Under the pieces are notes generated by a model that had not been told where the DNA came from, did not search any database, and saw only the letters and a program-made list of their open reading frames with translations. 14,531 bases of DNA from NCBI GenBank assembly GCA_002373085.1, contig DFJP01000063.1, positions 1 through 14,531 on the forward strand. Direction: 5' to 3'. This DNA comes from Caryophanales bacterium UBA3668. Its GTDB lineage: Bacteria > Bacillota_I > Bacilli_A > RFN20 > CAG-826. The first letter of the stretch is position 1; the number at the start of each line of letters is the position of its first letter. The position numbers and the translations under genes are program-made. Below are positions 1 through 7,672 of this stretch, piece by piece.

Positions 1-1432
1 ATGGTTCATAGTCAAATGAAGCATACCCTTTCGTGCAGCTCTTTAGCTTATCAAAGAAATTGTAAACAATTTCGGACAATGGCAATTCATATACAAGAAT
101 CATTCTTGTGTCATCAAAATATTGTAAGTCTAAATAAATGCCACGTTTCTCTTGGCAGAGTTCCATAATTGGACCAACATACTCTTTTGGAGTCATGATA
201 CTAGCCTTAACATATGGTTCTTCAATACGATTAATCTTCGAAGAATCTGGAAGTTTAGATGGGTTATCAATTTGAATCATTTCACCGTCGGTGAGATATA
301 CGTGATAAATAACTGATGGAGCGGTAAGAATAAGATCGATATTGTATTCCCTTTCTAGTCTCTCTTGGATAACATCCATATGGAGAAGCCCTAAGAAGCC
401 ACATCTAAAGCCAAAGCCTAAGGCTTGAGATGTTTCTGGAACGAATTGTAATGATGCATCATTTAGAGATAATTTCTCTAAAGCATCTTTTAAATCTTGA
501 TAATCATCACTATCAACTGGGTATAAACCACAGTAGACCATTGGATTGATATCACGATATCCAGGTAAAGCTTTTGAAGCAGGTTTATCAAACGAAGTCA
601 CTGTATCACCAGGACGGACATCTTTGATGTCTTTAATTTGGGCGCATAAGTAACCAACTTGCCCACATTTAAGTTCTTTTAACTTAATCTCACTAGGAGT
701 TCTAATGCCAACTTCAGTAACAATGTAATCCTTATCGGATTGCATAAGTTTAATATGGTCTCCTACCTTTACAGAGCCTTCTTTGATTCTTATCATAATG
801 ACAACTCCACGATATGAATCGTAGAAACTATCAAAGATAAGCGCTTTTAAAGGAGCGGATTCATCTCCGCTTGGCGCTGGGATATATTTAACGATTGCTT
901 CTAATAAGTCATGGACATGAAGTCCAGTTTTTGCAGATACTTCCACTGCTTCAGAGGCTGGGATGCCAATTCTTTCTTCGATTTCTTTTTTAGCCCATTC
1001 AGGCATCGCGCTTGGTAAATCAACTTTGTTGATAACTGGTAAAATCTCAAGATTGTTATCAATCGCTAAATAGACATTCGCCAAGGTTTGGGCCTCAACT
1101 CCTTGAGTAGCGTCCACTACTAAAACTGCACCTTCACAAGCTGCTAAGGAACGTGATACTTCATAAGTAAAGTCGACGTGACCCGGAGTGTCAATTAAGT
1201 TAAAAATATAAGTGTTTCCATCATCACTATTGTAGGATAATGTAACAGCGTTCAATTTAATGGTAATTCCTCTTTCTCTTTCTAAGTCCATAGAGTCGAG
1301 GATTTGGTCTTTCATTTCTCTTTCAGAAATCGCTCCAGTCATTTCTAAAATACGATCTGCAAGTGTACTCTTGCCGTGATCGATATGTGCAATGATTGAG
1401 AAATTTCTTGTTAATTTTTGATCAAATTCCAT
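1..1432 (-). CDS. lepA: Elongation factor 4 (LepA), C-terminus cut by window edge
   Basis: Translation GTPase of the LepA/EF4 family, which acts on the ribosome (back-translocation or initiation roles have been proposed). Reading the minus strand from ATG at 1432 gives 477 residues without a stop. The G motifs are all visible: AHIDHGKST at residues 15-23, GITIK at 55-59, DTPGH at 81-85, NKVD at 135-138 and SAK at 166-168. The later [14 protein letters not shown] segment is characteristic of LepA and separates it from EF-G. The family is about 600 residues, so roughly the last 120, including the LepA-specific C-terminal domain, lie beyond base 1. It follows the helicase by 26 bases. No Shine-Dalgarno sequence is visible ahead of the start, and a -10 box lies 11 bases upstream of it. 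Identification is very secure; the start is supported by the usual short N-terminus before [12 protein letters not shown]. Confidence 0.97.
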   Translation of the reverse strand, partial: MEFDQKLTRNFSIIAHIDHGKSTLADRILEMTGAISEREMKDQILDSMDLERERGITIKLNAVTLSYNSDDGNTYIFNLIDTPGHVDFTYEVSRSLAACEGAVLVVDATQGVEAQTLANVYLAIDNNLEILPVINKVDLPSAMPEWAKKEIEERIGIPASEAVEVSAKTGLHVHDLLEAIVKYIPAPSGDESAPLKALIFDSFYDSYRGVVIMIRIKEGSVKVGDHIKLMQSDKDYIVTEVGIRTPSEIKLKELKCGQVGYLCAQIKDIKDVRPGDTVTSFDKPASKALPGYRDINPMVYCGLYPVDSDDYQDLKDALEKLSLNDASLQFVPETSQALGFGFRCGFLGLLHMDVIQERLEREYNIDLILTAPSVIYHVYLTDGEMIQIDNPSKLPDSSKINRIEEPYVKASIMTPKEYVGPIMELCQEKRGIYLDLQYFDDTRMILVYELPLSEIVYNFFDKLKSCTKGYASFDYEP

Positions 1433-1443
1433 AAACGTAGTGA

Positions 1444-1452
1444 ATTATAACA
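1444..1452 (-). promoter_or_regulatory. Putative extended -10 promoter of lepA
   Basis: On the minus strand TGT (1450-1452) is followed directly by TATAAT (1444-1449), an extended -10 element. No good -35 is seen (TTTCAA-like at the 17-bp position, inside the end of the helicase gene). Transcription would start near 1436-1438, leaving about 4-6 bases before the lepA ATG. That suggests a near-leaderless message in addition to read-through from fmt and the helicase. Confidence 0.5.
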
Positions 1453-1458
1453 TTATTG

Positions 1459-3801
1459 TTATTTTTTGAAAAACTTTTGTAATGCTTCAGTAATTTCATT
1501 TTCTGAATAGACGATTTCATAATCTTCCCATTCTTTCTTAAAAAGAATGCGATATTCGTTCCAACGATATCTTTCATCGATTAATAGAGCAGCTCCTTTA
1601 TCGGTTTCGCTCCTGATGAGTCTTCCAACCGCCTGCATGACTTTGTTCATGCCCGGATATGTATAAGCGTAATTAAAGCCGTTAACATCGTTTTGAGAAT
1701 AGTACTCCACGATTTGATTACTTTCAAAATTAATCTTTGGTAGTCCGATTCCAACGATAATAACTCCGATTAAAGAATCTCCTACTAAGTCGATTCCTTC
1801 TCCAAAAGCGCCTCCGATGATTGCAAGTCCAACAACAGTTTTTCTGCTCTTCTTTTTGAAATGAGAAATGAAATCATTTCTCTCCTTTTCGGTCATATCC
1901 TTATTTTGAATATAAACAGAGACATCATCTGAGAAAGATAAAAACTCTTGGAGCCTCTCTAAATACTCGTAACTTGGCAAGTAAATAAAGTAATTGCCTT
2001 TCTTAGCGCTGATAAAGGCCATTATGTATTTAGCGACTTCCGCATAAGTTGCTTCTCTATTTCTATATCTAGTTGAAATCTTTGGAGCAATTAATAATTT
2101 CAAATTCTCTTTTGGGAATGGAGACTCCAACACCAAAGATGGAGTTTTATCATTATTCCCGCCTAAGACATCAATATAATAGGAAATCGGAGACAAGGTA
2201 GCCGAAAACATTACAGTAGAGTTCATTCTACCGGAAGTAGAGGCAATGAATCTAGAAGCATCTAAACAGTAGATATTTAAAGAAATGTCGTCTTCATCTT
2301 TTTTAACATAAAGTAGGAATCTTTCTGAAATTAATTCAGAAATCTTCATGAATTTATTTATCTCGATATAGAGATTTGTTAAATCTTTTGAGACATCTTT
2401 ATTGCTTGCTTTATTAACTTCTTGATAAACAGTGATAAACCTATTGAATACCTTATAGACTTCGTCATCAAAATCATCAACTTTGGTTTCACCAAATTCA
2501 TATTCATCATCATATTTATCAAAAAGATTATTTAACTTAGCTAAGACAGTTTTAATTTTCTTATTAGAAATATGCCTTTGTCCTTGTCTTGCTTTTTCTA
2601 AAAGGCTTCTTTTTAATTCTGCGGAATACATTGATTTAGAACGTTCCACTAAATTGTGAGCCTCATCAACTAACACTAAGTAATGAGAAGAGTCTTCATC
2701 AAAATATCTCTTCATGTATGAGATTGGATCATAAACATAGTTATAGTCACAGACAATAACATCCGAGAACAAAGATAAATCAAGTTCCAATTCAAATGGA
2801 CATACTGAATGCTTATTTGCTATATAGCAAATCGTATCGTAATCAAAATCATCATATCGAAGGATTGATTCCTTGATGACATTTTTAATCTTGTTATAGT
2901 ATCCCTTCGCATAAGGGCATTCATCTGGATTACACGCTTTATCTTTACAGAAGCATATCTTCTCTTTAGAGGTAATGATAATATCGGTTAAAGATAGTAC
3001 ATTATCTTTTAAAATCTTTAAAGCGTTATGAGCGTTTTCTTTTCCGGTTGCTTTTGCAGTTAAATAAAAAATTTTACTTTTTTCATCTTCCGCTAAATAT
3101 TTGATTGAAGGGAAGATGGTCGACATGGTTTTGCCAATTCCTGTCGGAGCTTCAATAAATAGTTTCTCTTTATTTTTGATTGTTCCATAGACATAACGAG
3201 TTAACTCTTTTTGTCCTTTTCGATAGTCATCAAATGGAAACTCTAATTCTTTAATGGTCTCATCTCTTTTTTCATTTAATCTAAAGATTACATTTTGAAA
3301 TTCGAGGTATTGTTCCATTAAGTCATGGATATCATTTTCTAATTCAGTAACAAAATATGTGTAATCATCAATTAGCCTTTCGCTTTCTTTTCCTTGTCGG
3401 ATATAAGTGAGTCTAATAGAAATTGTGTCTAGCTTAAGAGCATGCGCAAACATTAACGCATAGCATTTTGCCTGTCCTAAATGCCATTCAAGGTTCTCGT
3501 CTCTAAATTCTTTTAAATCAATGACTGTGGTTTTGATTTCATCAATGATGTAATCTTTATCACTTTTCTTGATAATTCCATCTGCTCGACCTTGTAAGGT
3601 GATAGAAACTTCTTCAACGTTAAAAGTCTCTTTTAGAGGATATTCAGAAATATAGTTATTGCCTTGTTTAGCTTGATGTATCGCATGAAGCCTTGAACCT
3701 TCTGTTTGACTTGAACGATTAAAAACGCGGTTATCTATATCCCCGCTTCTTAAAAGAAAGTCCACCAATTGATGGACGGAAAGTTCAATGCTTTTATTCA
3801 T
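1459..3801 (-). CDS. XPD/DinG-family Fe-S DNA helicase with N-terminal PD-(D/E)XK nuclease-like domain
   Basis: Predicted ATP-dependent DNA helicase of superfamily 2, 780 residues. Residues about 30-120 look like a RecB/Cas4-type nuclease fold: GSRLH (H39), GRADG (D74), DEIKTT (E88 and K90) and QAKCY (Q110, Y114), so all key positions seem intact. The helicase core starts near residue 190 with Walker A APTGIGKT (218-225), DEAH at 379-382, SAT at 533-535 and motif VI QAVGRLIR at 723-730. Cysteines 283, 285, 290, 295 and 334 fall where XPD-type helicases bind a 4Fe-4S cluster, followed by VCDYNYVYDP, typical of this Firmicutes subfamily. The gene lies 4 bases after fmt and is surely co-transcribed with it; the ribosome site before ATG is weak (only AAAG-like). 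A role in DNA repair or recombination is inferred; this is not classical DinG, whose N-terminus differs. Confidence 0.88.
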   Translation of the reverse strand: MNKSIELSVHQLVDFLLRSGDIDNRVFNRSSQTEGSRLHAIHQAKQGNNYISEYPLKETFNVEEVSITLQGRADGIIKKSDKDYIIDEIKTTVIDLKEFRDENLEWHLGQAKCYALMFAHALKLDTISIRLTYIRQGKESERLIDDYTYFVTELENDIHDLMEQYLEFQNVIFRLNEKRDETIKELEFPFDDYRKGQKELTRYVYGTIKNKEKLFIEAPTGIGKTMSTIFPSIKYLAEDEKSKIFYLTAKATGKENAHNALKILKDNVLSLTDIIITSKEKICFCKDKACNPDECPYAKGYYNKIKNVIKESILRYDDFDYDTICYIANKHSVCPFELELDLSLFSDVIVCDYNYVYDPISYMKRYFDEDSSHYLVLVDEAHNLVERSKSMYSAELKRSLLEKARQGQRHISNKKIKTVLAKLNNLFDKYDDEYEFGETKVDDFDDEVYKVFNRFITVYQEVNKASNKDVSKDLTNLYIEINKFMKISELISERFLLYVKKDEDDISLNIYCLDASRFIASTSGRMNSTVMFSATLSPISYYIDVLGGNNDKTPSLVLESPFPKENLKLLIAPKISTRYRNREATYAEVAKYIMAFISAKKGNYFIYLPSYEYLERLQEFLSFSDDVSVYIQNKDMTEKERNDFISHFKKKSRKTVVGLAIIGGAFGEGIDLVGDSLIGVIIVGIGLPKINFESNQIVEYYSQNDVNGFNYAYTYPGMNKVMQAVGRLIRSETDKGAALLIDERYRWNEYRILFKKEWEDYEIVYSENEITEALQKFFKK

Positions 3802-3805
3802 TCTT

Positions 3806-4744
3806 TTACTTTAGTAATTGCCCAACAAGGTTTTGATTACCGTTAATAAAGGACTTATAGTCCATTCTATTTTTACCTTCTTTTTGTAAATCAAGAAGGG
3901 CAATTATTCCGTTTATTGTTTGTAGATATAATCCACCTTTATCAGCCTTAACAATTGTTCCAGCTTCTCCTAATATCTCATCAGAAACAATCTTCGCTTT
4001 ATAGATTTTGAGTTTTAACTCATTAAGATATAAATATGCTCCTGGGGTTTCACTTAACGCTCTTATTTGGCCAAAGATTTGCTCTTTGGTTTTATTAAGA
4101 TCGATTTTTTCTTCTTCTGGTTTGATTGAAGGGGCAAAAGTTACTTGAGATTCATCTTGAGGAACCCCTTCAAGTTTACCTTCTAAAAATAATGGCAAAG
4201 ATTCTTTAGCGAGTTCTAAGGCTAAATCTCCCATTTTTATAAATAAAGAAGTTGAATTATCTTCTTCATCAATCTCTATTTCTTTTTTAGCGTACATCTC
4301 TCCAGCGTCCATCTCTTTAGTCATTCTCATAAGAGTCATGCCAGCAACTTTATCATTATTGAGTAAAGCATATTGAATTGGAGCGGCGCCTCGATATTTT
4401 GGAAGTAAACTTCCATGGAGATTAATTGCCCCAAATGTTGGGATGTCTAATAATCCTTGAGGAACGATTTGACCATACGCTAAAGTGAGGATTAAATCAG
4501 GATGTAAATCATTAACGAATTCATATTCTTTTCTAATCTTTACTGGTTGATATACTGGGATGTTATATTTTTCCGCAACTACTTTAGTAGGAACTGGCAT
4601 TAGAATCTTTTTTCTTCCAACAGGACGATCTGGTTGAGCAATAACCGCAATAATGTTATATCCATCCAAAATAAGTCCCTCTAAAACTTTAGAAGAGATT
4701 TCTGGAGTTCCCATGAAAATGATTTTTGCGTCTTTTTTATTCAT
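3806..4744 (-). CDS. fmt: Methionyl-tRNA formyltransferase
   Basis: Transfers a formyl group from 10-formyltetrahydrofolate to the amino group of initiator Met-tRNA, in the cytoplasm, before translation initiation. The protein is 312 residues, full length for the family. The N-terminal formyltransferase domain shows FMGTPE near residue 10, QPDRPVGR at 37-44 and the catalytic stretch NLHGSLLPKYRGAAPIQ, with N108 and H110, plus the catalytic aspartate D146 in MDAGEM. Residues from about 205 form the tRNA-binding C-terminal domain. The start at 4744 is preceded by GGTGGG about 14 bases upstream; the ATG lies in a small palindrome. It is the first gene of the minus-strand unit fmt-helicase-lepA. 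The usual partners def, priA and rsmB are not here, so the locus differs from the Bacillus arrangement. Confidence 0.97.
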   Translation of the reverse strand: MNKKDAKIIFMGTPEISSKVLEGLILDGYNIIAVIAQPDRPVGRKKILMPVPTKVVAEKYNIPVYQPVKIRKEYEFVNDLHPDLILTLAYGQIVPQGLLDIPTFGAINLHGSLLPKYRGAAPIQYALLNNDKVAGMTLMRMTKEMDAGEMYAKKEIEIDEEDNSTSLFIKMGDLALELAKESLPLFLEGKLEGVPQDESQVTFAPSIKPEEEKIDLNKTKEQIFGQIRALSETPGAYLYLNELKLKIYKAKIVSDEILGEAGTIVKADKGGLYLQTINGIIALLDLQKEGKNRMDYKSFINGNQNLVGQLLK

Positions 4745-4757
4745 ATCTTTTAGATAT
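4743..4757 (-). other. Small palindrome over the fmt start codon
   Basis: Two 6-base arms (4743-4748 and 4752-4757) are perfectly complementary around a 3-base loop and overlap the first two bases of the fmt ATG. In the mRNA the arms would fold between the GGTGGG ribosome-binding candidate and the start codon, shortening the effective spacing. The stem is mostly A-U, so it is probably weak and may be chance. Confidence 0.35.
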
Positions 4758-4766
4758 ACCCACCAT

Positions 4767-4795
4767 ATTATAACTACATTTCTTATCTATCTCAA
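4767..4795 (-). promoter_or_regulatory. Sigma-A type promoter of the fmt operon
   Basis: On the minus strand TTGAGA (4790-4795) and TATAAT (4767-4772) are separated by exactly 17 bases, near-ideal for the housekeeping sigma factor. The expected transcript start is near 4760, giving a leader of about 16 bases that carries GGTGGG. The -35 overlaps the region where a -35 for the divergent plus-strand promoter would fall. Confidence 0.75.
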
Positions 4796-4807
4796 AGAGA
4801 AATAATG

Positions 4808-4816
4808 TGCTATTAT
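4808..4816 (+). promoter_or_regulatory. Putative extended -10 promoter of the phosphoesterase gene
   Basis: TGC (4808-4810) directly precedes TATTAT (4811-4816), an extended -10 element; there is no convincing -35. A start near 4822-4824 would leave only 2-4 bases before ATG at 4826. This also argues against the upstream ATG at 4805, which would lie inside the promoter. Confidence 0.45.
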
Positions 4817-4825
4817 TCATACGCT

Positions 4826-5287
4826 ATGAAAATTCTAGTCGTTAGCGATTCTCATGGGAATGATGAAATCCTTCAAGAGCTTTATTCTCAATATCCAAAC
4901 ATGGATTATTATCTCCACGCTGGAGACTCACAAAGCTCTTCAATGGTTATCTACCCATTTGATTCAGTTCTAGGTAATTGCGATTATTATGACTTCGACC
5001 GCTGTAGAAGAATCAAAACCTCGGTGGGCGATATTTTTATGAAGCACTTTCCAACTTTACATAGTAATGAGGCAAAGGATGTGAAAATATTTATACACGG
5101 ACACACACATAGAAACGCGTTATATATGGATAATGATGGTTTAATCACTCTTTGTCCTGGTTCTATTTCTCGTCCTCGTGATGGGACTATTGGAAGTTAC
5201 GCTATTATCAATATTGAAAATGAACGAATAGAGATTAAGGTTATTGAGGCTGAAACAAATAATATTCTCAAACTTTTGAATTTATAG
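4826..5287 (+). CDS. YfcE/MJ0936-type metallophosphoesterase
   Basis: Small calcineurin-like phosphodiesterase using two metal ions; family members hydrolyse phosphodiesters, but the natural substrate is usually unknown. With the start at 4826 the protein has 153 residues and begins MKILVVSDSHGN, exactly the usual N-terminus (D8, H10). Further metal ligands are D34 in HAGD, N51 in GNCD, H74 in MKHF and HGHTH at 91-95. The family normally has HG at the H74 position; here it is HF. A 160-residue version from ATG at 4805 is possible but adds seven residues not typical of the family. The gene is divergent from fmt and lies 38 bases upstream of the adenylating enzyme, with which it may be co-transcribed. 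A functional link between the two is not shown. Confidence 0.9.
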   Translation: MKILVVSDSHGNDEILQELYSQYPNMDYYLHAGDSQSSSMVIYPFDSVLGNCDYYDFDRCRRIKTSVGDIFMKHFPTLHSNEAKDVKIFIHGHTHRNALYMDNDGLITLCPGSISRPRDGTIGSYAIINIENERIEIKVIEAETNNILKLLNL

Positions 5288-5325
5288 TAATATAGGAAAC
5301 TGGAAAGAAAGTAGGTCTACATTAC

Positions 5326-7323
5326 ATGTATCCTGAATACAACAAAGTAAAAGCCAAATGTGCTGAAGCAAATTTAATTTTGCAAACATCCAAAACAATG
5401 GAAGACATCTTCATTCTCTCAACAAAGAGAAACGAGAAGAGAATCGTCAACACTTACATTGATCAAAAAGGAAAAAATAAGAAATATAAATATTCTTTAT
5501 TTAGAAAACACACTTTTGAAATCGCTTCCATCTTAGCGAATTTCATGATTCAAAAGCCAAAAAACGTCCCAATCGTTTTAAAGGCTGCTAATGGTCCACA
5601 CTGGGGAGAAATCTTCTTTGCCATCTTAATGTGTGGTTATAAGCCATTACTCGTCGACGCTAGAACTTCTAAAGAAGGCACCGATAACTTAATCGCTCAA
5701 GGAAAGGCTGTCGCTATCATTACTGATGACAACTATTCCTATGACGTTCCTAAGTTCTCATTGAGAGATATCTTAGAAGAAAAACACAGTTATGACTTTG
5801 CTCCTAACTGGGAAAACGAAGTTATCTTCTGTTCCTCTGGAACAACTGGCAACGTCAAACTCATGGTCTTCAATGGTGAAAACCTCTGCAACCAAATCGC
5901 TGCTGCTCTTGATTTCCAAGAGACAACAAAAGATCTTTTATATCCAAAATCAATGGGTCCACTAAGAGTTATGGCAATGATTCCATTCCATCACATCTTT
6001 GGATTTATCGCGACCTTCTTATGGTACTTCTATTTCGGTGCAAACTTCGTATTTGTCCGTTCATTAGCACCATCTGAAGTTCAATCCGTGGCTCAAAAAT
6101 TTAAAGTCACTCACGTCTTCTCAGTCCCACTATTCTGGGATTCTATCGCTCAAGGTTTAGAGAGAAAACGCGCCTTAGAAACTCCAGCTAAACAAGAATT
6201 AATCGATAAGTTAATCGGTTATAACACCGGCAAACTTTCTAGAGAAGAAGCTGGACCATATAAAGCAGTTCAAACCATTATCCAAAAGAAATTATTAGGT
6301 AATAAAATCCGTTATTGTATTTCCGGTGGAGGCTACTTAGATAGCAAGACTCAAACTGTGATTAATGGTATTGGTTATCCATTATATAATGGATATGGTA
6401 TGACAGAAATCGGTATTACATCTGTCGAACTTGCTCCACAAGTAGAACTCAGACTTAAAGGTTCAATCGGTATTCCACTACACGGAATTCAATACAAGAT
6501 TAAGCCAAGAGGAAAAGACGCTAACACTGGTGAATTATTCGTTAAATCCAAGATTACTCACATTCGTGAAATTATCGGTGGAGAAGAAAAAAATACTACA
6601 CTTGATGAAGAAGGCTATTTCGCTACTGGTGATATCGCTGAAGTCGATGCCACTAATAGATATTATTTAAAAGGTCGTATTAAAGACGTCATCATTAACG
6701 CTGACGGAGAAAACATCTTCCCAGATGAACTTGAAATTTTCTTCAAAGGCATCAAACACCTTATCAATGTCTGTGTCTTAGGCGTTGATCAAAAAGGTAG
6801 CAAGAACCAAAAGGTTGTCGCTGCTGTTGAAGTCGATAATAACGCTACCGAAGAAGAAATCGAAACTCTTAAAGCAGAGATGAGAGAAATCGGTCAAAAG
6901 CTTCCAAAAGGAACAAAAATTACTGAATTCTACTTCTGCAGAAAGAAACTCCCAATCGCTAACAACATGAAAGTTAAACGTTTCGTTGTTAAGAAGGGTA
7001 TCGAATCCAATTCAAATGATTATATTTCATTTGACTTCAAGGCTGAAAGCAAAGCAAGCAAAGTCTTTGATAAAGAAACAGTCGAAAAGATCTTAGAACC
7101 AATGAGAAGCATCTTCTCAAAGATTCTTATCCTTCCAAAATTCAAGATTGATGATGAAGGACACTGGGTCGATGATTTAGGCGGAGATTCTATGAGCTAT
7201 GTTGAATTAATCACCACAGTTCAAGACACATTTGATGTCACAATCCCAGAAGAACTATATGGTCGCTTAGCAACTGTTAACGATTTCACCGAAGAAGTTG
7301 CTAAACTCAAAAAGAACAAATAA
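5326..7323 (+). CDS. Acyl-adenylating (AMP-binding) enzyme fused to a C-terminal acyl carrier domain
   Basis: ANL-superfamily protein of 665 residues that should activate a carboxylic acid as acyl-AMP and load it on its own phosphopantetheine arm. Visible motifs: SSGTTGNVK (170-178, phosphate loop), YNGYGMTE (354-361), YFATGD (431-436), GRIKD with GENIFPDELE (450-470) and the C-subdomain lysine region PIANNMKVKR, probably K549. Residues about 580-660 are a carrier domain with the attachment serine S622 in DDLGGDSM. The phosphate loop lacks the usual Pro-Lys-Gly; it reads Val-Lys-Leu. No condensation, reductase or thioesterase domain is fused. The substrate could be a fatty acid (acyl-ACP synthetase-like) or an amino acid (DltA/DltC-like); sequence alone does not decide. 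Codons ending in C (ATC, TTC, GTC, AAC) are strikingly common compared with neighbours such as comEC, suggesting strong expression or a different origin. GTAGG lies 10 bases before ATG. No terminator was seen after it. Confidence 0.88.
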   Translation: MYPEYNKVKAKCAEANLILQTSKTMEDIFILSTKRNEKRIVNTYIDQKGKNKKYKYSLFRKHTFEIASILANFMIQKPKNVPIVLKAANGPHWGEIFFAILMCGYKPLLVDARTSKEGTDNLIAQGKAVAIITDDNYSYDVPKFSLRDILEEKHSYDFAPNWENEVIFCSSGTTGNVKLMVFNGENLCNQIAAALDFQETTKDLLYPKSMGPLRVMAMIPFHHIFGFIATFLWYFYFGANFVFVRSLAPSEVQSVAQKFKVTHVFSVPLFWDSIAQGLERKRALETPAKQELIDKLIGYNTGKLSREEAGPYKAVQTIIQKKLLGNKIRYCISGGGYLDSKTQTVINGIGYPLYNGYGMTEIGITSVELAPQVELRLKGSIGIPLHGIQYKIKPRGKDANTGELFVKSKITHIREIIGGEEKNTTLDEEGYFATGDIAEVDATNRYYLKGRIKDVIINADGENIFPDELEIFFKGIKHLINVCVLGVDQKGSKNQKVVAAVEVDNNATEEEIETLKAEMREIGQKLPKGTKITEFYFCRKKLPIANNMKVKRFVVKKGIESNSNDYISFDFKAESKASKVFDKETVEKILEPMRSIFSKILILPKFKIDDEGHWVDDLGGDSMSYVELITTVQDTFDVTIPEELYGRLATVNDFTEEVAKLKKNK

Positions 7324-7336
7324 TTACAAATTATAT

Positions 7337-7365
7337 TTGCATTATTTATAGACTTTTAGTATCAT
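7337..7365 (+). promoter_or_regulatory. Promoter of rpsT
   Basis: TTGCAT (7337-7342) and TATCAT (7360-7365) are separated by 17 bases, a good housekeeping promoter. Transcription would start near 7372, giving a leader of about 30 bases that contains GAGGA at 7391-7395 ahead of the rpsT start. This makes rpsT independent of the upstream adenylating-enzyme gene. Confidence 0.65.
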
Positions 7366-7401
7366 TGCTACTGACGCAAAAATAGAAAAAGAGGAAATTT
7401 T

Positions 7402-7665
7402 ATGGCAAACATTAAATCACAAATCAAACGTAATCGCACAAATGAAATTGCTAGAGACAGAAATAGAGCAGCAAAAAGTGCTATCCGCACCGCTTCTAAA
7501 AAAGTAAGAGTTGCTGTTGAAGCAAAAGACTTAGCAACTGCAGAAGCAGCTTTAGTCAATGCTTTCAGATTAATCGACAAATCCGTTTCTGATGGTATCC
7601 AACACAAAAATACCGCCAGCAGACAAAAAGGCGAATTACAAAGATTAGTCAACTCTTTAAAATAA
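7402..7665 (+). CDS. rpsT: 30S ribosomal protein S20
   Basis: Primary 16S rRNA-binding protein of the small ribosomal subunit. The 87-residue product is basic and mostly helical, beginning MANIKSQIKRNRTNE, with the conserved AAKSAIRTASKKV stretch and the family C-terminal part IQHKNTASRQKGEL. Length is normal. The start is set by GAGGA seven bases upstream. It converges on holA with a gap of only 7 bases, as in the comEC-holA-rpsT neighbourhood of Bacillus. The antisense reading frame across it is rich in alanine and leucine and is an artefact of rpsT codons. Confidence 0.98.
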   Translation: MANIKSQIKRNRTNEIARDRNRAAKSAIRTASKKVRVAVEAKDLATAEAALVNAFRLIDKSVSDGIQHKNTASRQKGELQRLVNSLK

Positions 7666-7672
7666 ATTTTAT

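Noticed and set aside
4805..4825. Upstream ATG giving a 160-residue phosphoesterase
   Set aside because: The extra seven residues are not typical of the family, and the ATG falls inside the likely -10 element; MKILVVSDSHG at 4826 is the usual start.
7368..7652. 94-residue open frame antisense to rpsT
   Set aside because: Its low-complexity Ala/Leu/Phe content is the complement of rpsT codons; it has no ribosome site of its own and overlaps a secure ribosomal protein gene.
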